A stretch of DNA of 64,000 nucleotides from Aldehydirespirator sp965220645 (GTDB lineage Bacteria > Actinomycetota > Acidimicrobiia > Acidimicrobiales > Aldehydirespiratoraceae), in NCBI GenBank assembly GCA_965220645.1, contig OZ244836.1, positions 1,860,001 to 1,924,000 on the forward strand. Direction: 5' to 3'. The notes beneath the pieces were generated by a model. That model was not told the origin of the DNA. It was given only the letters and a program-made list of their open reading frames with translations, and searched no databases. A program made the translations under genes and the position numbers. Positions 8,466-18,329 of this stretch are shown one piece after another; within the stretch, counting starts at the first letter, position 1; the number at the start of each line of letters is the position of its first letter.

Positions 8466-9449
8466 ATGCGAGCTGTCGTCCTAACCACCAAGGGCGGGCC
8501 CGAGGTGCTGGTTACCCAAGACGTGCCCGACCCCGTCCCCGGCCCCGCGGAGATCCTTGTGGACGTCGTCACCTCGGCAATCAACCGCGCCGACCTGATG
8601 CAGCGCCGGGGCCTCTACCCGGGACCGCCCGCCGAGCACGAGATCCCCGGCCTGGAGTTCGCTGGTCGGGTGGCCGCGGTCGGTGACCGGGTCGCCGAGC
8701 ACGCCGTCGGCGACGCAGTGATGGGGATCGTGGGCGGCGGCGGCTACGCCGAGCGGGTCGTGGTGCACCACCGCCAGGCCATGGCCGTGCCCGACGCCCT
8801 CGGGCTGGACGCGGCCGGCGCCTTCTGCGAGGTGTTCATCACCGCGTGGGACGCCCTTGTCCGCCAGGGCGGGCTCACCTCGGGCCGGTGGGCGCTGGTG
8901 CACGCTGGCGCCTCCGGAGTGGGCACCGCGTCCATACAGATCGCCAAGGCCATGGGCGCCCGCATCGCGGTCACCGCCTCGGCGGGCAAGCACCACGTGT
9001 GTGAGGCGCTCGGCGCCGACCTGGTGATCGACTACGCCTCAGAGGACTACGTCGAGGCGGTCCTCGGCGCCACCGGCGGCGTCGGCGTGGATGTGGTCCT
9101 CGACGTGGTCGGCGGCGACTACCTGCCCCGCAACATCTCGTGCCTGCGCATCAACGGGCGCATCGTGCAGGTCGGCGTGATGTCCGGCGCAGCCGTGCCG
9201 TTCAACCCGGCCGCGCTGATGGCCAAGCGGGCAGCCCTGATCGGTACCACCTTGCGGGCCCGCCCCATCGAGGAGAAGATCGCGGTCACCCGCCAGTTCG
9301 CGGCCGAGATGCTGCCCCATGCAGCCGCCGGAGCAATGTCACCGGTGATCGACAGCCGCTTCGCGCTGGCTGACGCGCCCGCCGCCCACGAGCGCATGGA
9401 GGCCAACCTCAACGCCGGGAAGATCGTCTTGGACGTCGCCCCGGTCTAG
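8466..9449 (+). CDS. NAD(P)H quinone oxidoreductase, PIG3-type zinc-independent MDR
   Basis: A 327-residue medium-chain dehydrogenase/reductase. It opens MRAVVLTTKGGPEVL, has the quinone-reductase block INRADLMQRRGLYPG, and the nucleotide-binding AGASGVGTASIQIAKA. No structural or catalytic zinc cysteines are visible, as expected for the QOR/PIG3 branch. These cytosolic enzymes use NADPH to reduce quinones or enones. It lies 13 bases after aceK with a GGAG-type ribosome site (8455-8458) just before ATG 8466, so it probably ends the chorismate mutase-aceK-qor transcript. The substrate cannot be told from sequence. Confidence 0.87.
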   Translation: MRAVVLTTKGGPEVLVTQDVPDPVPGPAEILVDVVTSAINRADLMQRRGLYPGPPAEHEIPGLEFAGRVAAVGDRVAEHAVGDAVMGIVGGGGYAERVVVHHRQAMAVPDALGLDAAGAFCEVFITAWDALVRQGGLTSGRWALVHAGASGVGTASIQIAKAMGARIAVTASAGKHHVCEALGADLVIDYASEDYVEAVLGATGGVGVDVVLDVVGGDYLPRNISCLRINGRIVQVGVMSGAAVPFNPAALMAKRAALIGTTLRARPIEEKIAVTRQFAAEMLPHAAAGAMSPVIDSRFALADAPAAHERMEANLNAGKIVLDVAPV

Positions 9450-9481
9450 CGGTCGGCCATCGGCCAAATCTTGGCGCCTAA

Positions 9482-9501
9482 CGGCGGTACACGCCGCTTT
9501 T
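9482..9501 (+). terminator. Possible terminator between convergent genes
   Basis: A short GC hairpin (cggcg 9482-9486 with cgccg 9492-9496, five-base loop) is followed by ctttt. It sits in the 75-base gap between the converging quinone reductase and citrate synthase genes and could end the plus-strand transcript. Only five base pairs, so weak. Confidence 0.35.
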
Positions 9502-9524
9502 CGCGAAGATATGTCGCGGGCGGG

Positions 9525-10790
9525 CTAGCGGTCCCTCATCGGCACGAAGTCGCGCTTCGGCGCGCCGGTGTAGAGCTGCCGGGGCCGGTAGATGCGGGAG
9601 TTCTGCTCGATCATCTCGTTCCAGTGGGCCAGCCACCCCGGCGTGCGGCCGATGGCGAACAGCACGGTGAACATGTTCGTGGGGAAGCCCAGCGCCTGGT
9701 AGATCAGGCCTGAGTAGAAGTCCACATTCGGGTACAGCCGGCGGCTGACGAAGTAGTCGTCGGCCAGCGCGACCTCCTCGAGCTTGAGAGCGATATCGAG
9801 AAGCGGGTTCTTGCCGATCACGTTGAACACGTCGTGGGCGGCCGTCTTGATGATCATCGCCCTCGGGTCGTAGTTCTTGTAGACGCGGTGGCCGAAGCCC
9901 ATCAGCCGGTACGCGCCCCGCTTGACGCTGGCGATGAAGCTGTCGACCTCGTCGTAGGAGCCGATCGTGGTCAGCATGTTGATGACGGCCTCGTTGGCCC
10001 CTCCGTGCAGAGGGCCGTACAGGGCGGCGCAGCCGGCCGCGATGGCCGTGTAGGGGTCGGCGTGGCTCGACCCGACCACGCGGGTGGCGGTCGTGGAGCA
10101 GTTCTGGCCGTGGTCGGCATGGAGGATGAACAGCACCCGCATGGCCCGCACCAGCGCTGCATCGGGCTCGTAGTCGCCGCCGACATCGAACATCATCTTC
10201 AGGAAGCGGGTCGGGTAGTCGTTGGCGTTGTCGGGGAATATGAACGGCAGTCCCCTCGAGAACCGGTAGGCCGCCGCGGCCAGCGTGGGCATCTTGGCGA
10301 TCAGCCGCACGATCTGAGCCCGGCGGTTGTCGGTGTCGAAGATGTCTTTGGCCTCGGGATAGAACGTGGACAGACCGGCGACACCGGACGTCAGCAGGCC
10401 CATCGGATGGGCGTCGTAATGGAAGGCGTCGAAGACGCGCTTGCGGAAGTTCTCGTGGATGAACGTGTGGCGGGTTATCTGGTAGACCCACTCGTCGTGC
10501 TGGGCCTTCGTGGGCAGTTCCCCATAGACCAGCAGGTAGGCGACCTCCGGGAACGTGCTGTGCTCGGCGAGCTGCTCGACGGGATAGCCCCGATAGCGCA
10601 AGATGCCGGCCTCGCCGTCGATCTCGGCCACCGCGCTCGATGTGACCGCGGTGGTGGCCATACCGGGGTCGTAGAACAAGGTCCCCCCGAGGAGCTCTCG
10701 CCAAGCCGATGAGTCGATTCCGCCGTCGACGATCGGGATCTCAATCGACCTGCCGGTTCGGTTGTCGGTGATCGTGACGCTTTCCCCCAT
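9525..10790 (-). CDS. gltA: Citrate synthase
   Basis: A 421-residue type-II (GltA-length) citrate synthase, condensing acetyl-CoA and oxaloacetate. The three catalytic residues are visible: His in GPLHGGANEAV, His in GFGHRVYKNYDPR, and Asp in YPNVDFYSGL. The block ILHADHGQNCSTTATR is the usual oxaloacetate-site strand. The N-terminal beta region (ITDNRTGRSIEIPIVDGGID) matches hexameric, NADH-sensitive-type enzymes in length, but sensitivity cannot be judged. The ATG at 10790 is followed on the minus strand by a 11-base gap from the carboxyltransferase stop at 10802, so it may be the last gene of the LysR-carboxyltransferase-gltA transcript. Confidence 0.95.
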   Translation of the reverse strand: MGESVTITDNRTGRSIEIPIVDGGIDSSAWRELLGGTLFYDPGMATTAVTSSAVAEIDGEAGILRYRGYPVEQLAEHSTFPEVAYLLVYGELPTKAQHDEWVYQITRHTFIHENFRKRVFDAFHYDAHPMGLLTSGVAGLSTFYPEAKDIFDTDNRRAQIVRLIAKMPTLAAAAYRFSRGLPFIFPDNANDYPTRFLKMMFDVGGDYEPDAALVRAMRVLFILHADHGQNCSTTATRVVGSSHADPYTAIAAGCAALYGPLHGGANEAVINMLTTIGSYDEVDSFIASVKRGAYRLMGFGHRVYKNYDPRAMIIKTAAHDVFNVIGKNPLLDIALKLEEVALADDYFVSRRLYPNVDFYSGLIYQALGFPTNMFTVLFAIGRTPGWLAHWNEMIEQNSRIYRPRQLYTGAPKRDFVPMRDR

Positions 10791-10801
10791 CGACGTTCAG
10801 G

Positions 10802-12174
<1,373 letters not shown>

Positions 12175-12178
<4 letters not shown>

Positions 12179-13146
12179 CGTAAGGATGCAGAGCGCGGCG
12201 CGGACGTTCGAGCCGCGGCTCGCTGCGCCGGCCGGGTGTCTACCGCGTGGATGTGGGGCAGGGCGGCCGCCTCCTGCTGCACGATCCAGCGGATCGTCTC
12301 TCCGACGGCGCGGGGCGGCGCAGCCGGCATGGTCCTGCGGTTGCGGGCCAGCCCGACGATGCGCTCGCTGAGCCGGTCCACCTTCACGCTGCGCCAGTCC
12401 CCCTGGTTGACTCCGTGAGCGGCGCTGGCCGGCAGCAGGGCCGGCGCGAAACCGGAGAAGGCGAGTGACGCCAACAGGCGCAGGCCGTCGATCTCGGCCC
12501 GGCTGCACAGCTCCACGTGGACCCGCCGGGCGTCGGTGTCGACCTCGTCGCGGAACGCGGTGCCCTTGGGGGGCAGCAGCACCTCGTACCGGGCGAGCTC
12601 GACGAGGTCGATGCGGTCGCGGCCGGCCAGCTCGTGGCCGGTGGGCGCGATGACTATCCGGTCCTCGGAGAACAGGTCCTCGGTCTCGATGCCGGGTTCG
12701 TCCACGGGAAGGTTCACCACCGCCAGGTCGAGACGATTCTGGATGAGCAGCGGCACGAGCGAGGTGGTGGTGGCGTCCAGGACGATCACCTCGAGAAGCG
12801 GATGGAGGCGGCTCATCTCGTCCAAGAGCGGCGGGACGATCCACCGGGCCGTCGTGCCGATCACTCCGACCGTCACCGTGCCGCTGAGGTTCGACTGCAT
12901 GGAGGCAAGGTCGTCGGAGATGGCTTGGAGCTCCAGCTGGATGCGGCGGGCGCGGTCGGCCACGACCTGGCCCTCCGGGGTGAGGCATCTCCGGGTCCTG
13001 TCGATCAGCATCGCGCCCGCCTCCCGCTCGAGCTGAGCGATGTGCGCAGACACGTTGGACTGCACGGTGTGAAGAGAGCGGGCCGCGGCCGAGAAGCTCT
13101 GGTGCTCCGCAACCGCGAGAAGAACGTCGAGCTGCCTCAGGTCCAT
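12175..13146 (-). CDS. LysR-family transcriptional regulator
   Basis: A 323-residue regulator with an N-terminal winged helix-turn-helix (MDLRQLDVLLAVAEHQSFSA, then AARSLHTVQSNVSAHI near residues 20-36) and a periplasmic-binding-like effector domain from about residue 90 (VTVGVIGTTARWIVPPLL). It is cotranscribed with, not divergent from, the carboxyltransferase, with a 4-base ATGA overlap. It is therefore likely to control its own operon (carboxyltransferase, perhaps gltA). A strong sigma-70-like promoter lies directly upstream and would give an almost leaderless message. The C-terminal 25 residues are Arg/Ala-rich and look like a non-conserved tail. The effector is unknown. Confidence 0.9.
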
Positions 13147-13154
13147 CGCAAATG

Positions 13155-13184
13155 ATGATATGAACTATCTATTCAAACTGTCAA
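13155..13184 (-). promoter_or_regulatory. Sigma-70-like promoter of the lysR-carboxyltransferase operon
   Basis: On the minus strand a perfect TTGACA (13184-13179), an 18-base spacer and TATCAT (13160-13155). The -10 box ends eight bases before the LysR ATG (13146), so transcription would start at or next to the start codon, giving a leaderless or nearly leaderless mRNA. The surrounding 50 bases are markedly AT-rich. Confidence 0.6.
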
Positions 13185-13317
13185 AATGATATTTACCGGC
13201 GGTGCCGGGTGGTGTTGAATGGAGAGCACAATCCCGGTCCGGCAGGCGTTTTTCCTCCTCGCAGGCCGTTCCGGTCAACTTGGGTCGAAATCCCCCCAAA
13301 TCGGCTCAAGCCCCCAT

Positions 13318-13351
13318 GAAGCGGCTGGTCTCGCCCCAGATCAGCCGCTTC
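13318..13351 (-). terminator. Strong hairpin downstream of aconitase
   Basis: Bases 13318-13330 pair with 13339-13351 (13 pairs including one G-T), with an eight-base loop. It lies 65 bases past the aconitase stop and is the obvious candidate to end that minus-strand transcript before the lysR promoter. There is no long T run, so it may need Rho or act as an RNA-stabilising end. Confidence 0.5.
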
Positions 13352-13366
13352 TGTCTTGCGGTGCGG

Positions 13367-13394
13367 CGATGAACGTCAGGCGATGAACGTCAGG
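13367..13394. repeat. 14-base tandem duplication
   Basis: The unit cgatgaacgtcagg occurs twice head to tail (13367-13380 and 13381-13394) between the aconitase stop and its hairpin. Confidence 0.9.
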
Positions 13395-13415
13395 CGCCTG
13401 GATTGAACGGCGCGT

Positions 13416-15728
13416 TCAGGCTTGCTGCCGGGCGCGGCTGCGAATGATGTTGAGCGCGCTGCCGGCGCGGAACCACTCGATCTGCTCGTCGCTGAGGGTG
13501 TGGTGCGCTTCGAAGGCCCACACCGCGCCGTCGGGTGCGGTGACCTCCACGGTGACCGGGCGATCGGGCGCCAGGTCGGCCAGACCTCGCACCGCGATGC
13601 GGTCGTCCTCGCCGATGCGCTCGTAGTCGGCCGGGTCGGCGAACGTGAACGCCAGCACGCCCTGCTTCTTGAGGTTGGCCTCATGGATGCGGGCGAAGCT
13701 GCGAGCCAGGGCCACCACGCAGCCACGGAACCGGGGCTCCATGGCCGCATGCTCGCGGCTCGACCCCTCGCCGGTGTTGGTGTCGCCGATGAACACCCAG
13801 CGCAGGCCGGCGGCGTGGTACTCGCGGGCGATGTCGGGGAGGGTCTGGACCTCACCGGTGAGGTGGTTCTTGCCGTGGCCGACGTCGTAGCCGCGATCCT
13901 CGCTCGAAGATCCGAACGCGTTGACCACGCCCAAGTACAGGTTGCCCGAGATGTTCTCCAGGTGTCCCCGGTACCGCAGCCAGGGCCCGGCCGCCGAGAT
14001 GTGGTCCGTGGTGCACTTGCCCCTGGCCTTGGCGATGACGGGCAGGTCCTCGTAGTCGTTGCCGTCCCAGGGGGTGAACGGCTCGAGGAGCTGGATGCGC
14101 TCGGAGTCCGGCGACACCCGGACCTCGGCGGCCCCGCCGCCGGCGGGCGGGGCCACGAACGTGTCCTCGCCGGGGTCGAACCCGTCGGGGGGAAGCTCGA
14201 TGCCGGACGGCTCGGCCAGCTCCACCGCCTCGCCGTCGTCGTTGGTGAGGGTGCCGTCGATCGGATCGAAGTCGACGGTGCCCGCCAGCGCCAGCGCGAT
14301 GACGGTCTCGGGAGACGTCACGAAGGCCAGCGTGGCCGCGTCGCCGTCGTTGCGCTTGGGGAAGTTGCGGTTGTACGAGGTCACGATCACGTTGGGCTGG
14401 CCCGGCTCGTGTCCTTCCTCGCCGGAGCGGTCCCACTGGCCGATGCAGGGACCGCAGGCGTTGGCCAGCACGGTCGCCCCGAGGGCCTCGAAGTCGTCCA
14501 TCAGGCCGTCGCGCACGATCGTCGAGCGGATCTGCTCGGAACCCGGTGTCACCAGCAGCCGGGTGCGGGCCCGCAGGCCCTTGGCCGCGGCGTCCCGGGC
14601 GATCGACGCGGCCCGGGTGATGTCCTCGTACGACGAGTTGGTGCAGCTGCCGATGAGAGCGGCGCTGATCTCCAGCGGCCAACCGCTGTCGCGGGCCTCG
14701 TCGCCTAGTTCGGCCACTTCCCGGGCCAGGTCCGGGGTGTGGGGGCCGTTGATGTGGGGGCCCAGGGTGTCGAGGTCTATCTCCACCACCCGGTCGTAGA
14801 AGCGCTCGGGGTCGGCCTCGGTCTCGGGGTCGCCCCTCAGGTGGTCCGCCACCGAGTCGGCCAGATCGGCGGTAGAGGCCCTGCCGGTGGCCCGCAGGTA
14901 GCGGTCCATGGACTCGTCGTAGTCGAAGATCGACGTGGTCGCGCCGATCTCGGCGCCCATGTTGCAGATGGTGCCCTTGCCGGTGGCGCTGAGGGCGCGG
15001 GCGCCGGGACCGAAGTACTCGACGATTGCGCCGGTGCCGCCGGCCACGGTGAGGATCTCGGCCACCTTGAGGATCACGTCCTTGGGGGCGCTCCAGCCGC
15101 TGAGTTCGCCGGTGAGGTGCACGCCGATGAGCTCGGGCCAGCGCACGTTCCACGGGAACCCGGTCATCACGTCGACCGCGTCGGCGCCGCCCACACCCAC
15201 TGCCACCATGGCCAGCCCGCCGGCGTTGGGGGTGTGGCTGTCGGTGCCGATCATCATGCCGCCGGGAAAGGCGTAGTTCTCCAGCACGACCTGGTGGATG
15301 ATCCCCGAGCCGGGCTTCCAGAAGCCGGCGCCGTAGCGGGCGCACACGCTGCGCAGGAACTCGTACACCTCGTCGTTGCCCGACAGCGCGGCCATCAGGT
15401 CTCGCTTGGCGTCGGTGCGGGCGGTGATCAGGTGGTCGCAGTGGGTGGTGGTGGGCACCTGCACCTCGTCGAGGCCTGCGGTCATGAACTGCAGCCAGGC
15501 CATCTGGGCGGTGGCGTCCTGCATGGCCACCCGATCGGGCCGCAGGTCCACGTAGGTGACGCCCCGCCCAGGAACCCCGGTCTGGGATGGGTCGAGGTGG
15601 TTGACCAGGATCTTCTCGGCCAGCGTCAGCGGCCGCCCGAAACTCTGGCGGGCCCGCCCTACTCGCTCGTCCAGCGTGGCGTACACACCCTCGATCAGCT
15701 CCACCGGAGTACTAGCAAACACAGCCAT
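13416..15728 (-). CDS. Aconitate hydratase, mitochondrial type
   Basis: A 770-residue aconitase that isomerises citrate to isocitrate. Its length (about 780 in the mitochondrial class, about 900 in the AcnA/IRP class usual in actinobacteria) and motifs such as TTHCDHLI, WKPGSGIIHQVVLENYA and GTDSHTPNAGG assign it to the mitochondrial type. The 4Fe-4S cysteines are in IGSCTNSS and NACGPCIGQW. The swivelling C-terminal domain is present, with GDTNTGEGSSREHAA and FARIHEANLKKQGVL. It forms a TCA-cycle neighbourhood with gltA and aceK, although each seems to have its own promoter. Start ATG 15728 lies 18 bases below the acyltransferase stop on the same strand. Confidence 0.93.
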   Translation of the reverse strand: MAVFASTPVELIEGVYATLDERVGRARQSFGRPLTLAEKILVNHLDPSQTGVPGRGVTYVDLRPDRVAMQDATAQMAWLQFMTAGLDEVQVPTTTHCDHLITARTDAKRDLMAALSGNDEVYEFLRSVCARYGAGFWKPGSGIIHQVVLENYAFPGGMMIGTDSHTPNAGGLAMVAVGVGGADAVDVMTGFPWNVRWPELIGVHLTGELSGWSAPKDVILKVAEILTVAGGTGAIVEYFGPGARALSATGKGTICNMGAEIGATTSIFDYDESMDRYLRATGRASTADLADSVADHLRGDPETEADPERFYDRVVEIDLDTLGPHINGPHTPDLAREVAELGDEARDSGWPLEISAALIGSCTNSSYEDITRAASIARDAAAKGLRARTRLLVTPGSEQIRSTIVRDGLMDDFEALGATVLANACGPCIGQWDRSGEEGHEPGQPNVIVTSYNRNFPKRNDGDAATLAFVTSPETVIALALAGTVDFDPIDGTLTNDDGEAVELAEPSGIELPPDGFDPGEDTFVAPPAGGGAAEVRVSPDSERIQLLEPFTPWDGNDYEDLPVIAKARGKCTTDHISAAGPWLRYRGHLENISGNLYLGVVNAFGSSSEDRGYDVGHGKNHLTGEVQTLPDIAREYHAAGLRWVFIGDTNTGEGSSREHAAMEPRFRGCVVALARSFARIHEANLKKQGVLAFTFADPADYERIGEDDRIAVRGLADLAPDRPVTVEVTAPDGAVWAFEAHHTLSDEQIEWFRAGSALNIIRSRARQQA

Positions 15729-15743
15729 GAGTTCAGCCTATGA

Positions 15744-16697
15744 CTACAGGTCGGGCCAGCGGCGGGCGCGGGTCGACGGGGTGCGGCGGCGGTCTCCCAG
15801 GGCCCACTGGCGGCGCCAGACACCTACATCGGGGCCGGTGAGGGTGCCGCTGGCTCCGGCGTGGGCTCGCTTGCGGGCCGAGTACCAGTCGGTGCTGGCC
15901 TCGTCGGCCAGGGCCGTTACGGCCTCCTCGATCCGGGCCGCGAACCGGGGGGCCTTCTCGCCGGCCGCGGGCCTGATCGGTGTCCCGAAGGTCACCGTCG
16001 TCTCCGCGGGCCGCGGCACAGAGCGGCCCTTGCGCAGGATGGCGCTCGTACCGCTCACGTGTATCGGCACGACCGGCACGCCGCAGCGCAACGACAGGTA
16101 GGCCGCGCCGCCCCGGAACGGCTGTCCCCAGCCGTCGGGGCTGCGCCCGCCCTCCGGGTAGATCAGCAGGCTCCAGCCGTCGTCAATGAGTCCGGCGGCC
16201 AGGTCCGCCGAGCGGCGGCCCACACGGGCGCGCTCGATGGGAATGGCGCCCGACGTCAAGGCGGCCACCGTGCCGGAGACACGGGTTCCGAAGAAGTAGT
16301 CGGCCGCGGCGCCCACGACGATCTTGTGCTGCCACGGTTCGGGGATCGACGTGAGCAGCAGCGGAGTGTCGAGGTGGCTGTGGTGGTTGGCGGCGAAGAC
16401 GGCCGGGCCCTTCAGATCGGCCAACCGGTCGGTGCCGGCGCGACGGGGCGAGGCCAGCACCTGCACCATGGCCCGCATAGGACCCTCGACGATGGCGGCC
16501 CGGCACATGCGCGCCGGCCAGCGGCGGGCCCAGTCTGTGTCGTAGTCGACGCCGGTGCGGCTCGGCACGTGGGGAGGCTCCACGCCGCCGGGGATGGTCG
16601 GTGCCCGCAGCGGGAACGAGCGGGCTCTCAGAGCCCGGGTCGGCGACGGCAGGCGGCTCCGCAGCTTCACCAGGCCGAGATCGTGCGCGATGCCCAC
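15744..16697 (-). CDS. PlsC-type 1-acylglycerol-3-phosphate O-acyltransferase family protein
   Basis: A 317-residue acyltransferase. The catalytic block NHHSHLDTPLLL (NHx4D) is near residue 104, and the substrate-binding IYPEGGRSPDGWGQPFRGGA near 180. The third block VPVVPIHVSG follows. The family transfers acyl chains to lysophosphatidate or related lysolipids at the inner membrane face. The first 60 residues are Arg/Pro-rich and lack an obvious membrane anchor. It is the last of three genes on the minus strand with a LarA-like protein and a reductase-HAD fusion, which hints at synthesis of an unusual lipid rather than housekeeping phosphatidate. The lysolipid acceptor is not predictable. 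Confidence 0.85.
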   Translation of the reverse strand: MGIAHDLGLVKLRSRLPSPTRALRARSFPLRAPTIPGGVEPPHVPSRTGVDYDTDWARRWPARMCRAAIVEGPMRAMVQVLASPRRAGTDRLADLKGPAVFAANHHSHLDTPLLLTSIPEPWQHKIVVGAAADYFFGTRVSGTVAALTSGAIPIERARVGRRSADLAAGLIDDGWSLLIYPEGGRSPDGWGQPFRGGAAYLSLRCGVPVVPIHVSGTSAILRKGRSVPRPAETTVTFGTPIRPAAGEKAPRFAARIEEAVTALADEASTDWYSARKRAHAGASGTLTGPDVGVWRRQWALGDRRRTPSTRARRWPDL

Positions 16698-16715
16698 TAG
16701 CTCACGCCCTCCCGC

Positions 16716-18329
16716 TCACTCCACGTCCGCCATCAGGATGGGCGGGTTGTGCACGTGGGTGATCGTGGGCGAAGGCCCGACCACGTCGCTGGCCATCTCC
16801 AGTGCGTCCGACAGGGTGGACGCGGCCTGGAAGCCCATGCGTCGCACCGCCCGCGTGTCGCCGCCCACCACGATCACCCGGCCCAGCCACTGCAGGGCAT
16901 GCGCCCCCCAGTACCACATGTAGAAGGGATGCACCCCGTGGTAGGCGTAGCTGGTGCGGTAGAGGTGCACGTACCACTCGTCGGTGGCGAACTGGGCCTC
17001 GTACTTGGCCTCCAGCTCGGCCGGGTCGGTGGTCTCGGCCAGCAGCTGCTCGAAGAAGTCGATGTAGCTCGGATGGTGCACCGGGTGGAACTCCCAGCGG
17101 GTCGGGTGGCTCATGATCACCACGCCGCCCTCGCGCACCAGCGGCCTCCCCCGGTACAGGTTGAAGAAGTAGCCCAGGCCGAGGCACATCATCAGGATCG
17201 GGTTCATCACCGAGTTGACGTTGTACGGGCAGATGTAGGGCAGGCCCATGGTGAGCACGTCGGTCTGGCCCTGCACGGGCACCAGGTGCTGGGCCAGCAC
17301 GTTGGCGGTGGTGCTCTCGTGGACCGGCTCCACCGCGCCGGCCTGCACCGACGTCATCTCATACGGTGCCAGCCACCGGTTGAACACGCCCCGGCTGGCC
17401 GCGGGCGGCATCGCCTTGAGCCCGGCCTGCATGGCCATGAACGTCCCGCGGTCCCTGGCGCTCCACTCCCACTCGCGCTTCTGCAGCACGGACAGGGGAC
17501 CGTCGTAGCCGAAGGTGTTGTTGTTGACGGTGGTCTCGATCTGGAATATGGGCGGGCCGCTGGCCTTGATCACCTCGCCCTGGCGCCAGTTTGAGTGATG
17601 CAGCTCGGAGCGGGGCCGGTCCATGAACGAGCGGGAGTGCTGCATGGTGTGGACGTTGTGGTGGTGGCGCAGCGACCGGTAGTCGGCCAGACCGGTGGCC
17701 GTGGACTTCCAGCCCCCGTCCATGGCCACCAGGTTGATGTTCACGTACACCAGCAGGTCGCTCTCGGCGGCGCGCCGGTTCATGGTGACCAGTTCGTCGT
17801 GGCCGGTGCGGCCCAAATCCACCATGCCGTCGGGATCCTCGGCGTCGTGGTTGTAGAGCGCGCCCTGCGGGGCGAAGGCGTCGTACACCCGCTCGCCCAA
17901 GGCGTGGCGCAGCTCGCTCTCGGTCATCCGGCGGTGCAGGGCCAGCGCGGCGATGAGATGCACATCGTCCACCCCCGCGGCAGCCGCCATGTCCAAGACC
18001 TGCTCGATCACCCGCTGGCGGATGTCGGGGCGCCGCATGGGCGGCAGCGGCAGCGAGATGTCGTCGAAGGCGATAGTCAGCTTCATGCCCGGCCGCAGCA
18101 GCGCGGGCAGCGGATCGGAGTCGAGCGGGTTCAACAGGGCGTCGCGGATGGCTGCCTCGGGATCGGGCAGGCCGGCAAGGGGCTCGGCCGGGTAGATGAT
18201 CCGGCTGCGGCCCGCAGGCAGCCTCTCCAGGCGGAAGCCCTCGCCGTGGTGGAACAGGATCGGCGGCGTCGAGCGGTCGACGTCCATCACCAGTCCGGGC
18301 CGAGGCGCTTTGCGGTGCTCGGCGGCCAT
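16716..18329 (-). CDS. LarA-like (DUF2088, lactate racemase family) protein
   Basis: A 537-residue protein of the nickel-pincer racemase superfamily. Family landmarks include FDDISLPLPPMRR near 98 (matching the DxTRPxP block but without the usual Thr-Arg), LIAALALHRRMTESELRHAL near 135 (HR retained), YNHDAEDPDG, and MDGGWKSTATGLADYRSL, in which the Lys aligns with the nickel-pincer Lys of LarA. A His-rich stretch LRHHHN follows. About 120 extra C-terminal residues with HPFYMWYWGAHALQWLGR are unlike LarA itself. It may racemise or epimerise a 2-hydroxy acid; no larB, larC or larE is present here. The ATG 18329 overlaps the preceding stop by one base (TGATG). The open frame continues upstream but is a shadow of the fusion gene. 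Confidence 0.7.
   Translation of the reverse strand: MAAEHRKAPRPGLVMDVDRSTPPILFHHGEGFRLERLPAGRSRIIYPAEPLAGLPDPEAAIRDALLNPLDSDPLPALLRPGMKLTIAFDDISLPLPPMRRPDIRQRVIEQVLDMAAAAGVDDVHLIAALALHRRMTESELRHALGERVYDAFAPQGALYNHDAEDPDGMVDLGRTGHDELVTMNRRAAESDLLVYVNINLVAMDGGWKSTATGLADYRSLRHHHNVHTMQHSRSFMDRPRSELHHSNWRQGEVIKASGPPIFQIETTVNNNTFGYDGPLSVLQKREWEWSARDRGTFMAMQAGLKAMPPAASRGVFNRWLAPYEMTSVQAGAVEPVHESTTANVLAQHLVPVQGQTDVLTMGLPYICPYNVNSVMNPILMMCLGLGYFFNLYRGRPLVREGGVVIMSHPTRWEFHPVHHPSYIDFFEQLLAETTDPAELEAKYEAQFATDEWYVHLYRTSYAYHGVHPFYMWYWGAHALQWLGRVIVVGGDTRAVRRMGFQAASTLSDALEMASDVVGPSPTITHVHNPPILMADVE

Noticed and set aside
6341..8584. A 747-codon open frame on the strand opposite aceK
   Set aside because: aceK matches its family over its whole length; the antisense frame has no recognisable motif and arises from the high third-position GC.
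12179..12988. An extra 270 codons in front of the carboxyltransferase gene
   Set aside because: The added part is Arg/Pro/Gly-rich, overlaps the LysR gene in another frame and has no family match; the ATG at 12178 with an ATGA overlap fits better.
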